Assembly: GCA_964651405.1 (NCBI GenBank)
Contig: CAZYZB010000041.1
Coordinates: forward strand, 1 to 5,550
DNA: 5,550 nucleotides
Direction of reading: 5' to 3'
Source: JAWBOD01 sp964651405
GTDB lineage: Archaea > Aenigmatarchaeota > Aenigmatarchaeia > Aenigmatarchaeales > Aenigmatarchaeaceae
This document shows positions 1-4,425 of the stretch, piece after piece (positions within the stretch are counted from its first letter, which is position 1; each line of letters opens with the position of its first letter). The notes under the pieces were generated by a model that had not been told where the DNA came from, did not search any database, and saw nothing but the letters and a program-made list of their open reading frames with translations. A program made the position numbers and the translations under genes.

Positions 1-30
1 TTTTTAAGCAATAAAACACAAAAGTGAAAT

Positions 31-534
31 ATGAAATTGTTAACTATTTCATTGATCATATTCTTACTTTTCGCTTCAATAACATTTGCTCAGAGTTTTA
101 AGGACAGGGTGTTGATTTCTCCTGATGTTCCGTTCATATGGAACTTTCAAAGAGGCGTTGAAGAACTGTATAGGCTTATAAAATTCTCATCAATAATGAG
201 AGTTGAATACTCTTTAGGGTTATGTGAGAGAAGAATTGGAGAAATGGAGATTTTAGCTACAAAAAACAAATCAAATTTTATTCAAATTATAGAAAGCGAG
301 TATGAAATAGAGGTTGACAAGATTCAAAATAATATGAATTCAACAGATGTTTTTTCAAAATTCATAGGACCTCTTATTTCTGACATAAAAGAAAATGTTA
401 CCCAAAGACTGGAATATGATATTAGAGTTTTAGACAATGTTTTAAAAAATACTTCAGAACCAGCAAAAACTTACATGGCAAATGCAATAAAGAAAACTTC
501 AAGTTGTATAGACTCTATAAGTAGAATGAGGTGA
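31..534 (+). CDS. Secreted DUF5667-like protein
   Basis: The product has 167 residues. Residues 1-20 form a Sec signal peptide: a basic start (MK), a hydrophobic core, and a likely signal-peptidase cut after the TFA at 18-20. The mature part opens with a stretch around 28-75 (VLISPDVPFIWNFQRGVEEL, later a helix with ERRIGEMEIL) that resembles the start of DUF5667, where a proline-containing motif precedes long amphipathic helices. The rest is predicted helical, with Cys at 65 and 159 and four N-x-S/T sequons (about N79, N103, N122, N140), consistent with an exported and possibly glycosylated protein. The start is supported by GTGA just upstream (24-27); a T-rich TATA-like stretch at 1-8 sits at a suitable distance but is cut by the window edge. 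The family has no established biochemical function. The family call is from recalled motif similarity and is moderately sure; secretion is well supported. Confidence 0.8.
   Translation: MKLLTISLIIFLLFASITFAQSFKDRVLISPDVPFIWNFQRGVEELYRLIKFSSIMRVEYSLGLCERRIGEMEILATKNKSNFIQIIESEYEIEVDKIQNNMNSTDVFSKFIGPLISDIKENVTQRLEYDIRVLDNVLKNTSEPAKTYMANAIKKTSSCIDSISRMR
529..534 (+). promoter_or_regulatory. Shine-Dalgarno AGGTGA overlapping a stop codon
   Basis: AGGTGA lies five bases before the ATG of the 16-residue mini-ORF and matches the archaeal 16S tail. The TGA stop of the DUF5667-like gene (532-534) is its last three bases, so termination and re-initiation sites coincide. This is the main argument that the mini-ORF is translated. 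Confidence 0.6.
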
Positions 535-538
535 AAAA

Positions 539-589
539 ATGTCTTGCGGATGCTGTGAAACAAAAAAAGCAAAGAAGAAAAAGAGATAA
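539..589 (+). CDS. 16-residue Cys-cluster/poly-Lys mini-protein
   Basis: The frame encodes MSCGCCETKKAKKKKR. It begins four bases after the stop of the DUF5667-like gene, behind a full AGGTGA Shine-Dalgarno at the same spacing used by larger genes in this window. The peptide has two parts: a CGCC cluster (residues 3-6), which could bind a metal or thiol ligand, and a basic tail with eight Lys/Arg, which could bind nucleic acid or acidic surfaces. Both roles are inference from composition only. It ends one base before the TATA box of the RNase P RNA gene. I do not recognise a family. The ORF could be fortuitous given its length, but the ribosome-binding site and non-random composition argue for expression. 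Confidence 0.5.
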   Translation: MSCGCCETKKAKKKKR

Positions 590-597
590 TTTAAATA
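590..597 (+). promoter_or_regulatory. TATA box (box A) of the RNase P RNA gene
   Basis: TTTAAATA is centred about 24 bases upstream of the predicted 5' end of the RNase P RNA at 618, the usual archaeal spacing. It lies immediately after the stop codon of the 16-residue mini-ORF, so the RNA probably has its own transcript. Confidence 0.55.
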
Positions 598-617
598 GTT
601 TAAAAAATTAATCGTTA

Positions 618-884
618 TTGTGAGCTGGGTAGATAGCTACCGCTGCTTTGCAGTGAGGAAGTTCCATCCACCTTTATTAACTGTCGTTCATGAGAACTAA
701 GCTGAGAGGCTTGAGCTTTTCATAAGGGCTTTATGTCCTGATTGAAATCGCTGACAAGGTGCAAGATCAGAATGTCCTGATGAAGAAAGAGGGACGGGTA
801 GATCGCTTAGACAAATGCTATCAAGTGAAAATGACTGTGTTGACAGGATTTGCTTACAGAAGATGGATTATGCCCAGCACACAA
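618..884 (+). ncRNA. rnpB: RNase P RNA (archaeal, compact)
   Basis: This is the catalytic RNA of RNase P, which removes 5' leaders from pre-tRNAs. The core is visible. P1 is 618-622 plus 624-629 paired with 873-878 plus 880-884, with one A-A mismatch (623/879). P2 is GATAGC 632-637 with GCTATC 817-822. P3 is the hairpin CGCTGC-TTT-GCAGTG 641-655. The P4 5' strand follows in GAGGAAGTTCC (655-665). The CR-IV equivalent AGACAAATG is at 809-817 and the CR-V equivalent ACAGAA is at 856-861, followed by the P4 3' strand GATGGATT (862-869). P4 pairs 660-662 and 664-668 with 862-869, leaving U663 bulged as in known RNase P RNAs. Extra hairpins are possible at 686-697, 721-735 and 766-781. At about 267 nt it is short for an archaeal RNase P RNA, with the reduction in the middle (specificity) part. 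The ends are inferred from P1. Confidence 0.93.
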
Positions 885-888
885 CTCC

Positions 889-892
889 TTTT
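889..892 (+). terminator. Short U-tract after RNase P RNA
   Basis: TTTT follows P1 by four bases. Archaeal transcription often ends at U-runs; four Us is weak. The tract overlaps the stop codon of the convergent winged-helix gene. Confidence 0.3.
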
Positions 893-1148
893 ATGCTAAG
901 TAGCTAATAGTTTCTTTATAACATTGTAAAAATTCTTTTCCTTTATCAGAAGTTATATAGATAGGTTTTCCACCATTGCTATTGGAGTGTTCTACTCTTA
1001 AAAGACCTTTCCCTTCTAATAAGGGTAAATAAACTCTAGTTTGTCCAAAGCTTATGTTTGTTCTTCTCATCATTTGTGTTTTTCTAACTCCGTTTTTTGA
1101 GACATCTAATATTTCATTTATTATATCTTCTCTACATCTTCTGCCCAT
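891..1148 (-). CDS. Small winged helix-turn-helix DNA-binding protein
   Basis: The product is 85 residues, essentially one winged-helix domain. Residues 5-18 form helix 1 (EDIINEILDVSKNG begins at 7). NGVRKTQMMRRTNISFGQTR at 19-38 covers helix 2, the turn and the recognition helix. LPLLEGKGLL (41-50) leads into the wing, and IYITSDKGKEFL (63-74) is the second strand plus final helix. This order and the KTQ...NISF / YITxKGxEFL pattern match the archaeal HTH_45-type single-domain regulators (PF14947), which bind DNA as dimers. No ligand domain is present. It sits downstream of the Lrp-like gene on the same strand but has its own TATA box, so it may be transcribed separately. Its stop codon touches the end of the convergent RNase P RNA gene. 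The target is unknown; autoregulation or control of neighbours is possible. Confidence 0.85.
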   Translation of the reverse strand: MGRRCREDIINEILDVSKNGVRKTQMMRRTNISFGQTRVYLPLLEGKGLLRVEHSNSNGGKPIYITSDKGKEFLQCYKETISYLA

Positions 1149-1181
1149 AATTAATCACAAAGCTTCTAGTAGAATATTAAT

Positions 1182-1189
1182 TTTTATAA
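1182..1189 (-). promoter_or_regulatory. TATA box of the winged-helix gene
   Basis: The minus strand reads TTATAAAA here, centred about 37 bases before the ATG at 1148. That predicts transcription starting near 1160 with a leader of roughly 12 bases, in which GTGATT is a weak ribosome-binding site. Confidence 0.5.
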
Positions 1190-1240
1190 GTCATGTAAAT
1201 AGTTAATTCTTAAAATTTCAGAATTTATTTTATTTTTTAG

Positions 1241-1247
1241 AAAAAAA
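1241..1247 (-). terminator. T7 tract downstream of the Lrp-like gene
   Basis: Seven consecutive T on the minus strand, about 39 bases past the Lrp-like stop codon, fit an archaeal U-tract terminator. The rest of the 137-base spacer 1149-1285 is AT-rich and holds only this tract and the TATA box at 1182-1189. Confidence 0.35.
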
Positions 1248-1285
1248 TGAATTATTATTGTATTAATGATACAAATATGAAAATG

Positions 1286-1780
1286 TTAAATTTTCAATTT
1301 TTTTTCCTTTATCAAGTTTGTTACTGGATTCGCAAAATCTAAGACATGTTCCCTTGTTGTTGGAGCTAAGAAACTTTCGAATGCATCCCTAATGCCTTTA
1401 CATTGCAATCTAATATTGTTTATAAATTCTACATAGTCTCTATAATCCTTGTGTATTGCAACTATTAAGCAATTTTTTCCCATTCCTTCACCCGAAGATA
1501 TAAATAATATTTTTGGATTAGTCTTAGTCATCTGTTTTAGGCAAAATTCTGTATCCTTTTTCGGATTGCTACATTTTCCAAAGTTAAAGGAAAGCATTTC
1601 AACTCCTATTTCAGGGAATATAGGTATTGCTGTATAAACCTTTATAACAGATCTTTCTAATTTTTTCCTTATTCTTGTCACTGTTGGCTGTGATATACCT
1701 AATTTTTTAGCTATATCCCTATCGCTTTTTCTAGAATCTTTTAATATTTCAACAAGTATTTCTTGCATCCTTTTTTTCAT
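1286..1780 (-). CDS. Lrp/AsnC-like transcriptional regulator
   Basis: The product has 164 residues. Residues 5-42 form an AsnC-type helix-turn-helix: ILVEILKDSRKSDRDIAKKL, then GISQPTVTRIRKKL with the recognition helix at about 31-41. After a linker, residues 47-140 show a strand/helix order (IKVYTAIPIF, EMLSFNF, KILFISSGEG, CLIVAIHKD, DYVEFINNIR) compatible with a diverged Lrp-type effector (RAM-like) domain. The length is typical of Lrp/AsnC proteins (about 140-165). Such proteins bind DNA as dimers or octamers and often sense amino acids; no ligand can be named here. It is divergent from sec61-beta across a 71-base shared promoter region, so binding there could affect both genes. The ATG lies about 27 bases from a TATA-like element, suggesting a leaderless or nearly leaderless message. 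The HTH call is firm; the effector domain is inferred. Confidence 0.85.
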   Translation of the reverse strand: MKKRMQEILVEILKDSRKSDRDIAKKLGISQPTVTRIRKKLERSVIKVYTAIPIFPEIGVEMLSFNFGKCSNPKKDTEFCLKQMTKTNPKILFISSGEGMGKNCLIVAIHKDYRDYVEFINNIRLQCKGIRDAFESFLAPTTREHVLDFANPVTNLIKEKKLKI

Positions 1781-1802
1781 ATTTAATACTTATATTTCAT
1801 AT

Positions 1803-1812
1803 TTTAAAAACT
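1803..1812 (-). promoter_or_regulatory. TATA-like element of the Lrp-like gene
   Basis: The minus strand reads TTTTTAAAAT, centred about 27 bases before the ATG at 1780. It almost abuts the opposite-facing TATA element of sec61-beta, so the two promoters share one short AT-rich region. Confidence 0.4.
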
Positions 1813-1814
1813 AA

Positions 1815-1827
1815 TTTAAATATATAA
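1815..1827 (+). promoter_or_regulatory. TATA box of sec61-beta
   Basis: TTTAAATATATAA is centred about 30 bases before the ATG at 1852. The predicted leader is very short; GTGAT at 1844-1848, three bases before the ATG, is the ribosome-binding site. Confidence 0.5.
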
Positions 1828-1851
1828 GATTAATAAGAAATATGTGATAAA

Positions 1852-2019
1852 ATGGCAGAAAAGCAAAAACTAAGATCGCCTTCAAGCATTGCCGGTTTAG
1901 TTCGTTATGATGAAGAGGATAAAGAGTCTATAATTAAGCTAAAGCCGAGTCATGTCATTGGAATTTGTATTGCCTTAGTAGTTTTAGAGTTAATACTGTT
2001 CTTAATGATGCCAATGTAA
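1852..2019 (+). CDS. secG: Preprotein translocase subunit Sec61-beta (SecG)
   Basis: The product has 55 residues and is the small tail-anchored subunit of the archaeal SecYE-beta channel, which moves proteins across or into the cytoplasmic membrane. The family signature is plain: SPSSIAGLVRYDEED at 9-23 (archaeal and eukaryotic forms have a Gly-x-x-Arg-Tyr segment followed by acidic residues), then IKLKPSHV (28-35), then one transmembrane segment at about 35-52. Length matches archaeal homologues (about 50-60). The start is fixed by GTGAT three bases upstream and by the family's N-terminus. The gene is divergent from the Lrp-like regulator and is followed after 46 bases by the Yip1-type gene, which has its own TATA box. 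Confidence 0.95.
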   Translation: MAEKQKLRSPSSIAGLVRYDEEDKESIIKLKPSHVIGICIALVVLELILFLMMPM

Positions 2020-2025
2020 TTAAAC

Positions 2026-2033
2026 TTTATAAA
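2026..2033 (+). promoter_or_regulatory. TATA box of the Yip1-like gene
   Basis: TTTATAAA predicts transcription starting near 2054-2056. This leaves a leader of about 10 bases to a TTG at 2066 and argues against translation starting at 2054. Confidence 0.5.
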
Positions 2034-2055
2034 CAAATTAGCATAATAACTTATT

Positions 2056-2060
2056 GGGTG
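2056..2060 (+). promoter_or_regulatory. Ribosome-binding site deciding the TTG start
   Basis: GGGTG is followed by five bases and then TTG at 2066, the same geometry as the AGGTG/GTGAT-N3-ATG sites of other genes here. It lies inside the reading frame if the upstream TTG at 2054 were used. Confidence 0.5.
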
Positions 2061-2065
2061 TTGTG

Positions 2066-2647
2066 TTGGAAAGAATTAAAGAGATTTTAACGAATCCTGT
2101 AATAGCTATAGTAAAAGCTAAAAAAGAAAAGGATATAAGCAAGACTGTAATGATACTTATTCTTTCATGGGTTCTGATAAGTATGAGTTTCTTCTTTTCC
2201 TTCTACAAGGACATAATATTTTTAGTTGCCTTTGGCTCGACTTTAACAGTTTTGTTATTTGGAATTATATTTAGCATATTTTTGAGCTATATAGTAAACA
2301 TAATAATGAACATTCTTGGCGGAAAGGGAAAATATTATGATGCCTTGACAGCAACGACTTACAGCTCTTTGCCGATTTCAATTGGTCTTTTTATAATGTC
2401 ATTAGTATCTGTAATATACCCAATGCTAGGAATGCTTTTAGGTTTCATTGTGCTTGCAATAACAATAGCTTTAAGCTTATCAATTTACTTCAGGTCTATA
2501 AAAGAACTTTATTCTACTGACATGTTTACAACGTTTATAGGATTTTTAATAATAATTTATGTTTTCATGCTTTCAATCTACCTTTCAACTGCATTTTCTA
2601 TGGGTTCTACATTATTTGGAAGTTTATTGCCTTCCTTTAGAGCTTAA
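2066..2647 (+). CDS. Yip1-family integral membrane protein
   Basis: The product has 193 residues from the TTG at 2066, beginning MERIKEILTNP; a start four codons earlier has no room for a ribosome-binding site. After a short amphipathic N-terminus, about five hydrophobic segments are visible (roughly residues 27-47, 50-83 as one long or two short, 100-116, 119-143 and 156-177). Between the second and third lies GGKGKYYDALTATTYSSLPI (85-104), which matches the conserved Yip1-domain stretch with Gly-Gly, a short polar loop and a Tyr-Ser-x-Leu-Pro motif. Eukaryotic Yip1 proteins act in vesicle traffic; prokaryotic members have no established role. It follows sec61-beta on the same strand but with its own promoter. 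Its stop codon overlaps that of the convergent HAD gene. Confidence 0.83.
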   Translation: MERIKEILTNPVIAIVKAKKEKDISKTVMILILSWVLISMSFFFSFYKDIIFLVAFGSTLTVLLFGIIFSIFLSYIVNIIMNILGGKGKYYDALTATTYSSLPISIGLFIMSLVSVIYPMLGMLLGFIVLAITIALSLSIYFRSIKELYSTDMFTTFIGFLIIIYVFMLSIYLSTAFSMGSTLFGSLLPSFRA

Positions 2648-3297
2648 TAAAGCTGTATAAAGGGTATTTCAAACTTTTCAAGAGCATACAAAAAATTTTG
2701 TTCCATAGGAGTTTGACCACCATTTTTAACAAAATAAGCTTTGCGATTATTTCTGACGGCTTCCTTAAATAAAGGTAAATCTATGGTGCTATTACCAACC
2801 ACATCTTCCCTGCCTGTATATACACATGCTTTGGTTTTACCGCCACAGTATCTTTCAAGCTTTCCATTAAGAACTCCTGTAGTTGGATTAACTTTTAATT
2901 TACTGCTGGCTGCTATATTATAAAATGGTACATTGTTTTTTTCACAAAAATCAGTAGCTGTTCTCTCATCTGTACATGTTACAATCGATAAGTTTCCGTC
3001 CCTCTTTCCCATCTCAAAAATTTTGGGAGATATCTTGGTTGGTTTCAATTGAACAAATAATATCTCAGGTGAAAACCCCTTTAACAGTTCTGCACCTATT
3101 TTTATATGAAAGTGACGAGATCTTTCATTCATTTCTATAAATTTGTCAAGAGTTTTAGCTTCGTATAAATTTCTTCTCTCTTCTTCAAGCATGTGTTTTA
3201 ATATTTTTTCAGCGTCAGTTAATCTTCCAGTAGAACTCGCATACTTCAGTTCTGCTATTCCATCGGTTATAGTACCTTCGAGGTCAGCGTAAACCAT
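2644..3297 (-). CDS. HAD-IB-like hydrolase (phosphoserine phosphatase-like fold)
   Basis: The product has 217 residues from the ATG at 3297. Motif I is at the extreme N-terminus, MVYADLEGTITDG, with nucleophile D5. The usual second Asp is Glu (E7), as in the DLEG form of ThrH-type enzymes. A helical cap follows (about 15-85). Motif II is SIVTCTDE around T107. TTGVLNGKL (139-147) and CGGKTKA (151-157) are typical of subfamily IB and supply the motif III Lys. Motif IV is VVGNSTIDLPLF (167-178), with Asn where many members have Asp. Substrate cannot be told; a small phosphate ester is likely. An in-frame upstream TTG at 3366 would add 23 basic residues, but it has no ribosome-binding site and overlaps a different small ORF. 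GTGAT-AAA directly precedes the ATG at 3297. Stop codons of this gene and the Yip1-like gene overlap tail to tail. Confidence 0.85.
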   Translation of the reverse strand: MVYADLEGTITDGIAELKYASSTGRLTDAEKILKHMLEEERRNLYEAKTLDKFIEMNERSRHFHIKIGAELLKGFSPEILFVQLKPTKISPKIFEMGKRDGNLSIVTCTDERTATDFCEKNNVPFYNIAASSKLKVNPTTGVLNGKLERYCGGKTKACVYTGREDVVGNSTIDLPLFKEAVRNNRKAYFVKNGGQTPMEQNFLYALEKFEIPFIQLY

Positions 3298-3300
3298 TTT

Positions 3301-3307
3301 ATCACTC
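3301..3307 (-). promoter_or_regulatory. Ribosome-binding site deciding the HAD start
   Basis: The minus strand reads GAGTGAT, then AAA, then the ATG at 3297. This is the same spacing as at sec61-beta and the small-gene cluster, and it places the start exactly at the beginning of the HAD fold. Confidence 0.6.
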
Positions 3308-3325
3308 AAATTTAAACTTAAATAA

Positions 3326-3427
3326 TCAAGCCTTGGTTGGGTTCTCTTTCTCCATCGCTTTGGCAATTGTTTTGCAAAGCTCTAAAAATGCTTCTGCATC
3401 TTTTTCATTTTCAAATACTATTTTCAT
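3326..3427 (-). CDS. 33-residue small protein upstream of the HAD gene
   Basis: The minus strand has a complete ATG-to-TGA frame coding for 33 residues. It opens MKIVFENEKDAEAFLELC, a strand followed by an amphipathic helix, and ends KAMEKENPTKA. The mix of Glu/Lys/Ala with regularly spaced hydrophobic residues looks like real protein. A TATA element at 3455-3466 predicts a start of transcription only about seven bases before the ATG, so the message would be almost leaderless, which explains the missing Shine-Dalgarno. The stop is 28 bases before the HAD start, so the two may be co-transcribed. I do not recognise the family. Confidence 0.5.
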   Translation of the reverse strand: MKIVFENEKDAEAFLELCKTIAKAMEKENPTKA

Positions 3428-3454
3428 AATTTTATTTATTTTGAAAACGTTAGG

Positions 3455-3466
3455 ATATAAATATAA
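3455..3466 (-). promoter_or_regulatory. TATA box for the 33-residue ORF and HAD gene
   Basis: The minus strand reads TTATATTTATAT, centred about 33 bases before the ATG at 3427. It is the clearest promoter candidate on this strand upstream of the HAD gene. Confidence 0.45.
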
Positions 3467-3499
3467 CCACGACAAGAAGCGGTTTACGCTAATTGTTGT

Positions 3500-3510
3500 A
3501 ATTTAAATTA
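3500..3510 (+). promoter_or_regulatory. TATA box of the desulfidase-like operon
   Basis: AATTTAAATTA would place transcription start near 3530, giving a leader of about 40 bases before the ATG at 3570. No other promoter-like element is evident between here and 5056, so it may drive the whole plus-strand run. Confidence 0.4.
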
Positions 3511-3569
3511 TTTTCACTACCTTAAGTGGTTAGGATTCTATTTGCTCATCACTTTTCCATAGATTAGGC

Positions 3570-4067
3570 ATGAAGAAGGTCGTTTTTGTTCCGCATTGCA
3601 TATTGAATCAAAATGTAAGAGCCGTTGGTAAGGAGAAATCAAATGGAACAATAAAGGAAATTGTAAACTTCTTTGCAGAGGCTGAGGTTGGAATTGTTCA
3701 ATTACCTTGTCCAGAGGTTGAGTTCGACGGCGGTTTAGATAGGCAATTAAAGACAAAGGAAAATTATAATAACGAGGTATATAGGAATTGTTGTAGAGAA
3801 ATTTCTTTGAAAGTTCTAAAAGAAGTGAGAGAGTATCTAGACAAGGAATACAAAGTTGTCGGAATATTAGGAGTTGAATTTTCTCCAACATGCGCAGTAT
3901 ATCGAATAGAGAATGGAAAGAAAATACTCCCAGGAAAGGGGATTCTGATGGAAGAACTGGAAAAAGAGATGCAAAAGGAGAATTTTCAGGTTCCAATAAT
4001 TGCAGTGAATTTAAATAACATCTTCTCAACCTTGGAAAAACTCAGCCTCCTGCTAAAAAACTCTTGA
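3570..4067 (+). CDS. TudS/DUF523-related putative desulfidase (CD3072-like)
   Basis: The product has 165 residues. The pattern matches the TudS-related family: VVFVPHCILNQNVRA near the N-terminus with C10, then GIVQLPCPEVEFDGGLDR (41-58) with C47, the YR..C block (71-75, with C74 and C75), and ILGVEFSPTCAVY (99-111) with C108, followed by GKGILMEEL. In characterised TudS (2-thiouracil desulfurase), three conserved Cys hold a [4Fe-4S] cluster that abstracts sulfur from thiolated substrates; C10, C47 and C108 are the obvious counterparts here. The substrate of this CD3072-like branch is not established, so 'desulfidase' is by homology. Upstream is only a weak AGG at 3566-3568. It heads a run of very small genes, the next starting nine bases after its stop behind GAGGTGAT. 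A long antisense open frame covers this gene but has no supporting signals. Confidence 0.85.
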   Translation: MKKVVFVPHCILNQNVRAVGKEKSNGTIKEIVNFFAEAEVGIVQLPCPEVEFDGGLDRQLKTKENYNNEVYRNCCREISLKVLKEVREYLDKEYKVVGILGVEFSPTCAVYRIENGKKILPGKGILMEELEKEMQKENFQVPIIAVNLNNIFSTLEKLSLLLKNS

Positions 4068-4076
4068 GGTGATAAA

Positions 4077-4081
4077 ATGTC
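4077..4081 (+). CDS. Start of a small-cluster gene, cut by the assembly gap
   Basis: ATG-TC (Met-Ser) follows an ideal GAGGTGAT-AAA ribosome-binding site located right after the desulfidase-like stop codon. Only five bases precede the N run. Two complete small genes downstream also start Met-Ser, so this is probably another member of the run. Whether it is the same gene as the fragment ending at 4252 is unknown, because the N run has arbitrary length. Confidence 0.6.
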
Positions 4082-4181
4082 NNNNNNNNNNNNNNNNNNN
4101 NNNNNNNNNNNNNNNNNNNNNNNNNNNNNNNNNNNNNNNNNNNNNNNNNNNNNNNNNNNNNNNNNNNNNNNNNNNNNNNNN
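4082..4181. other. Assembly gap (100 N)
   Basis: Exactly 100 N is the conventional placeholder for a scaffold gap of unknown size. Any frame read through it is meaningless. A gap inside a run of similar short genes could reflect repeats that broke the assembly. Confidence 0.98.
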
Positions 4182-4252
4182 GAGGTGCTATTCATGATGA
4201 GTTTGACAGGCAATTCAGAGAAAGAACAGGAAGGAATTATTTTAAACCGTGA
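4182..4252 (+). CDS. C-terminal fragment of a small-cluster gene
   Basis: The frame beginning at 4184 encodes 22 residues, GAIHDEFDRQFRERTGRN then YFKP, ending at TGA 4250-4252. The sequence is charged and aromatic-rich. This frame is preferred over another open one (from 4182, running to 4304) because its stop lies inside the ribosome-binding site of the next gene, the arrangement seen at 532-534 and 4602-4604, and because the alternative would overlap the next gene by 47 bases. The N-terminus is lost in the gap. The FDRQFR stretch weakly resembles FEREFK of the next protein, too short to prove kinship. Confidence 0.5.
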
Positions 4253-4257
4253 TTTCT

Positions 4258-4425
4258 ATGTCATTGAACAAAAATTCTCCATGTTATATGAAAAGTTCTT
4301 ATGAGAGGAGCCTTTACGGGAACGACGACTACACGACTTTTGAAAGGGAGTTTAAGATCGATGGAAAAGACAGGGAAGAAGTTAGAGCAGCTGCACCTTG
4401 GGTTAAAAAGGATGTGATGCCATGA
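4258..4425 (+). CDS. Hypothetical 55-residue protein
   Basis: The product begins MSLNKNSPCYMKSSYERSLY, is hydrophilic and rich in Ser/Tyr near the start, and is charged in the second half (FEREFKIDGKDREEVRAAAP at 29-48), ending WVKKDVMP. It has one Cys (C9) and no membrane segment or signal peptide. GTGAT ends four bases before the ATG, and the TGA of the preceding fragment is embedded in it. Its own stop overlaps the next start by four bases (ATGA at 4422-4425), typical of translational coupling. No family is recognised. It is too short for a confident call by length, but start signal, coupling and strand agree. Confidence 0.65.
   Translation: MSLNKNSPCYMKSSYERSLYGNDDYTTFEREFKIDGKDREEVRAAAPWVKKDVMP

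Noticed and set aside
1449..1637. Plus-strand 62-codon frame within the Lrp-like gene
   Set aside because: Antisense shadow of a recognisable regulator; no start signals.
2618..2635. GGAAG/CTTCC hairpin near the end of the Yip1-like gene as a terminator
   Set aside because: Five base pairs inside coding sequence with only a short T-run after it; archaeal termination depends mainly on U-tracts.
3515..3530. Possible operator palindrome around CTTAAG
   Set aside because: Only the six-base core is symmetrical; flanking bases do not pair, which is expected by chance in AT-rich DNA.
3440..3555. Possible box C/D RNA on the minus strand (GTGATGA near 3546-3552)
   Set aside because: A C-box match is present, but no CTGA D box or terminal stem at a suitable distance was found.
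3538..4029. Long minus-strand open frame (163 codons) opposite the desulfidase-like gene
   Set aside because: It is antisense to a clear family protein with conserved Cys motifs, has no ribosome-binding site, and its translation looks like the mirror of a coding strand (Leu/Ser/Pro-rich).
4077..4304. Continuous plus-strand frame through the N run to 4304
   Set aside because: It exists only because N is read as open; the real gap length is unknown. Its tail overlaps the well-supported 55-residue gene in another frame.
4194..4304. 36-residue ORF starting at ATG 4194 behind GAGGTG (4182-4187)
   Set aside because: The site is plausible, but the ORF overlaps the next gene by 47 bases, while the competing frame ends neatly in that gene's ribosome-binding site. 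Kept as the alternative if the gap closes otherwise.
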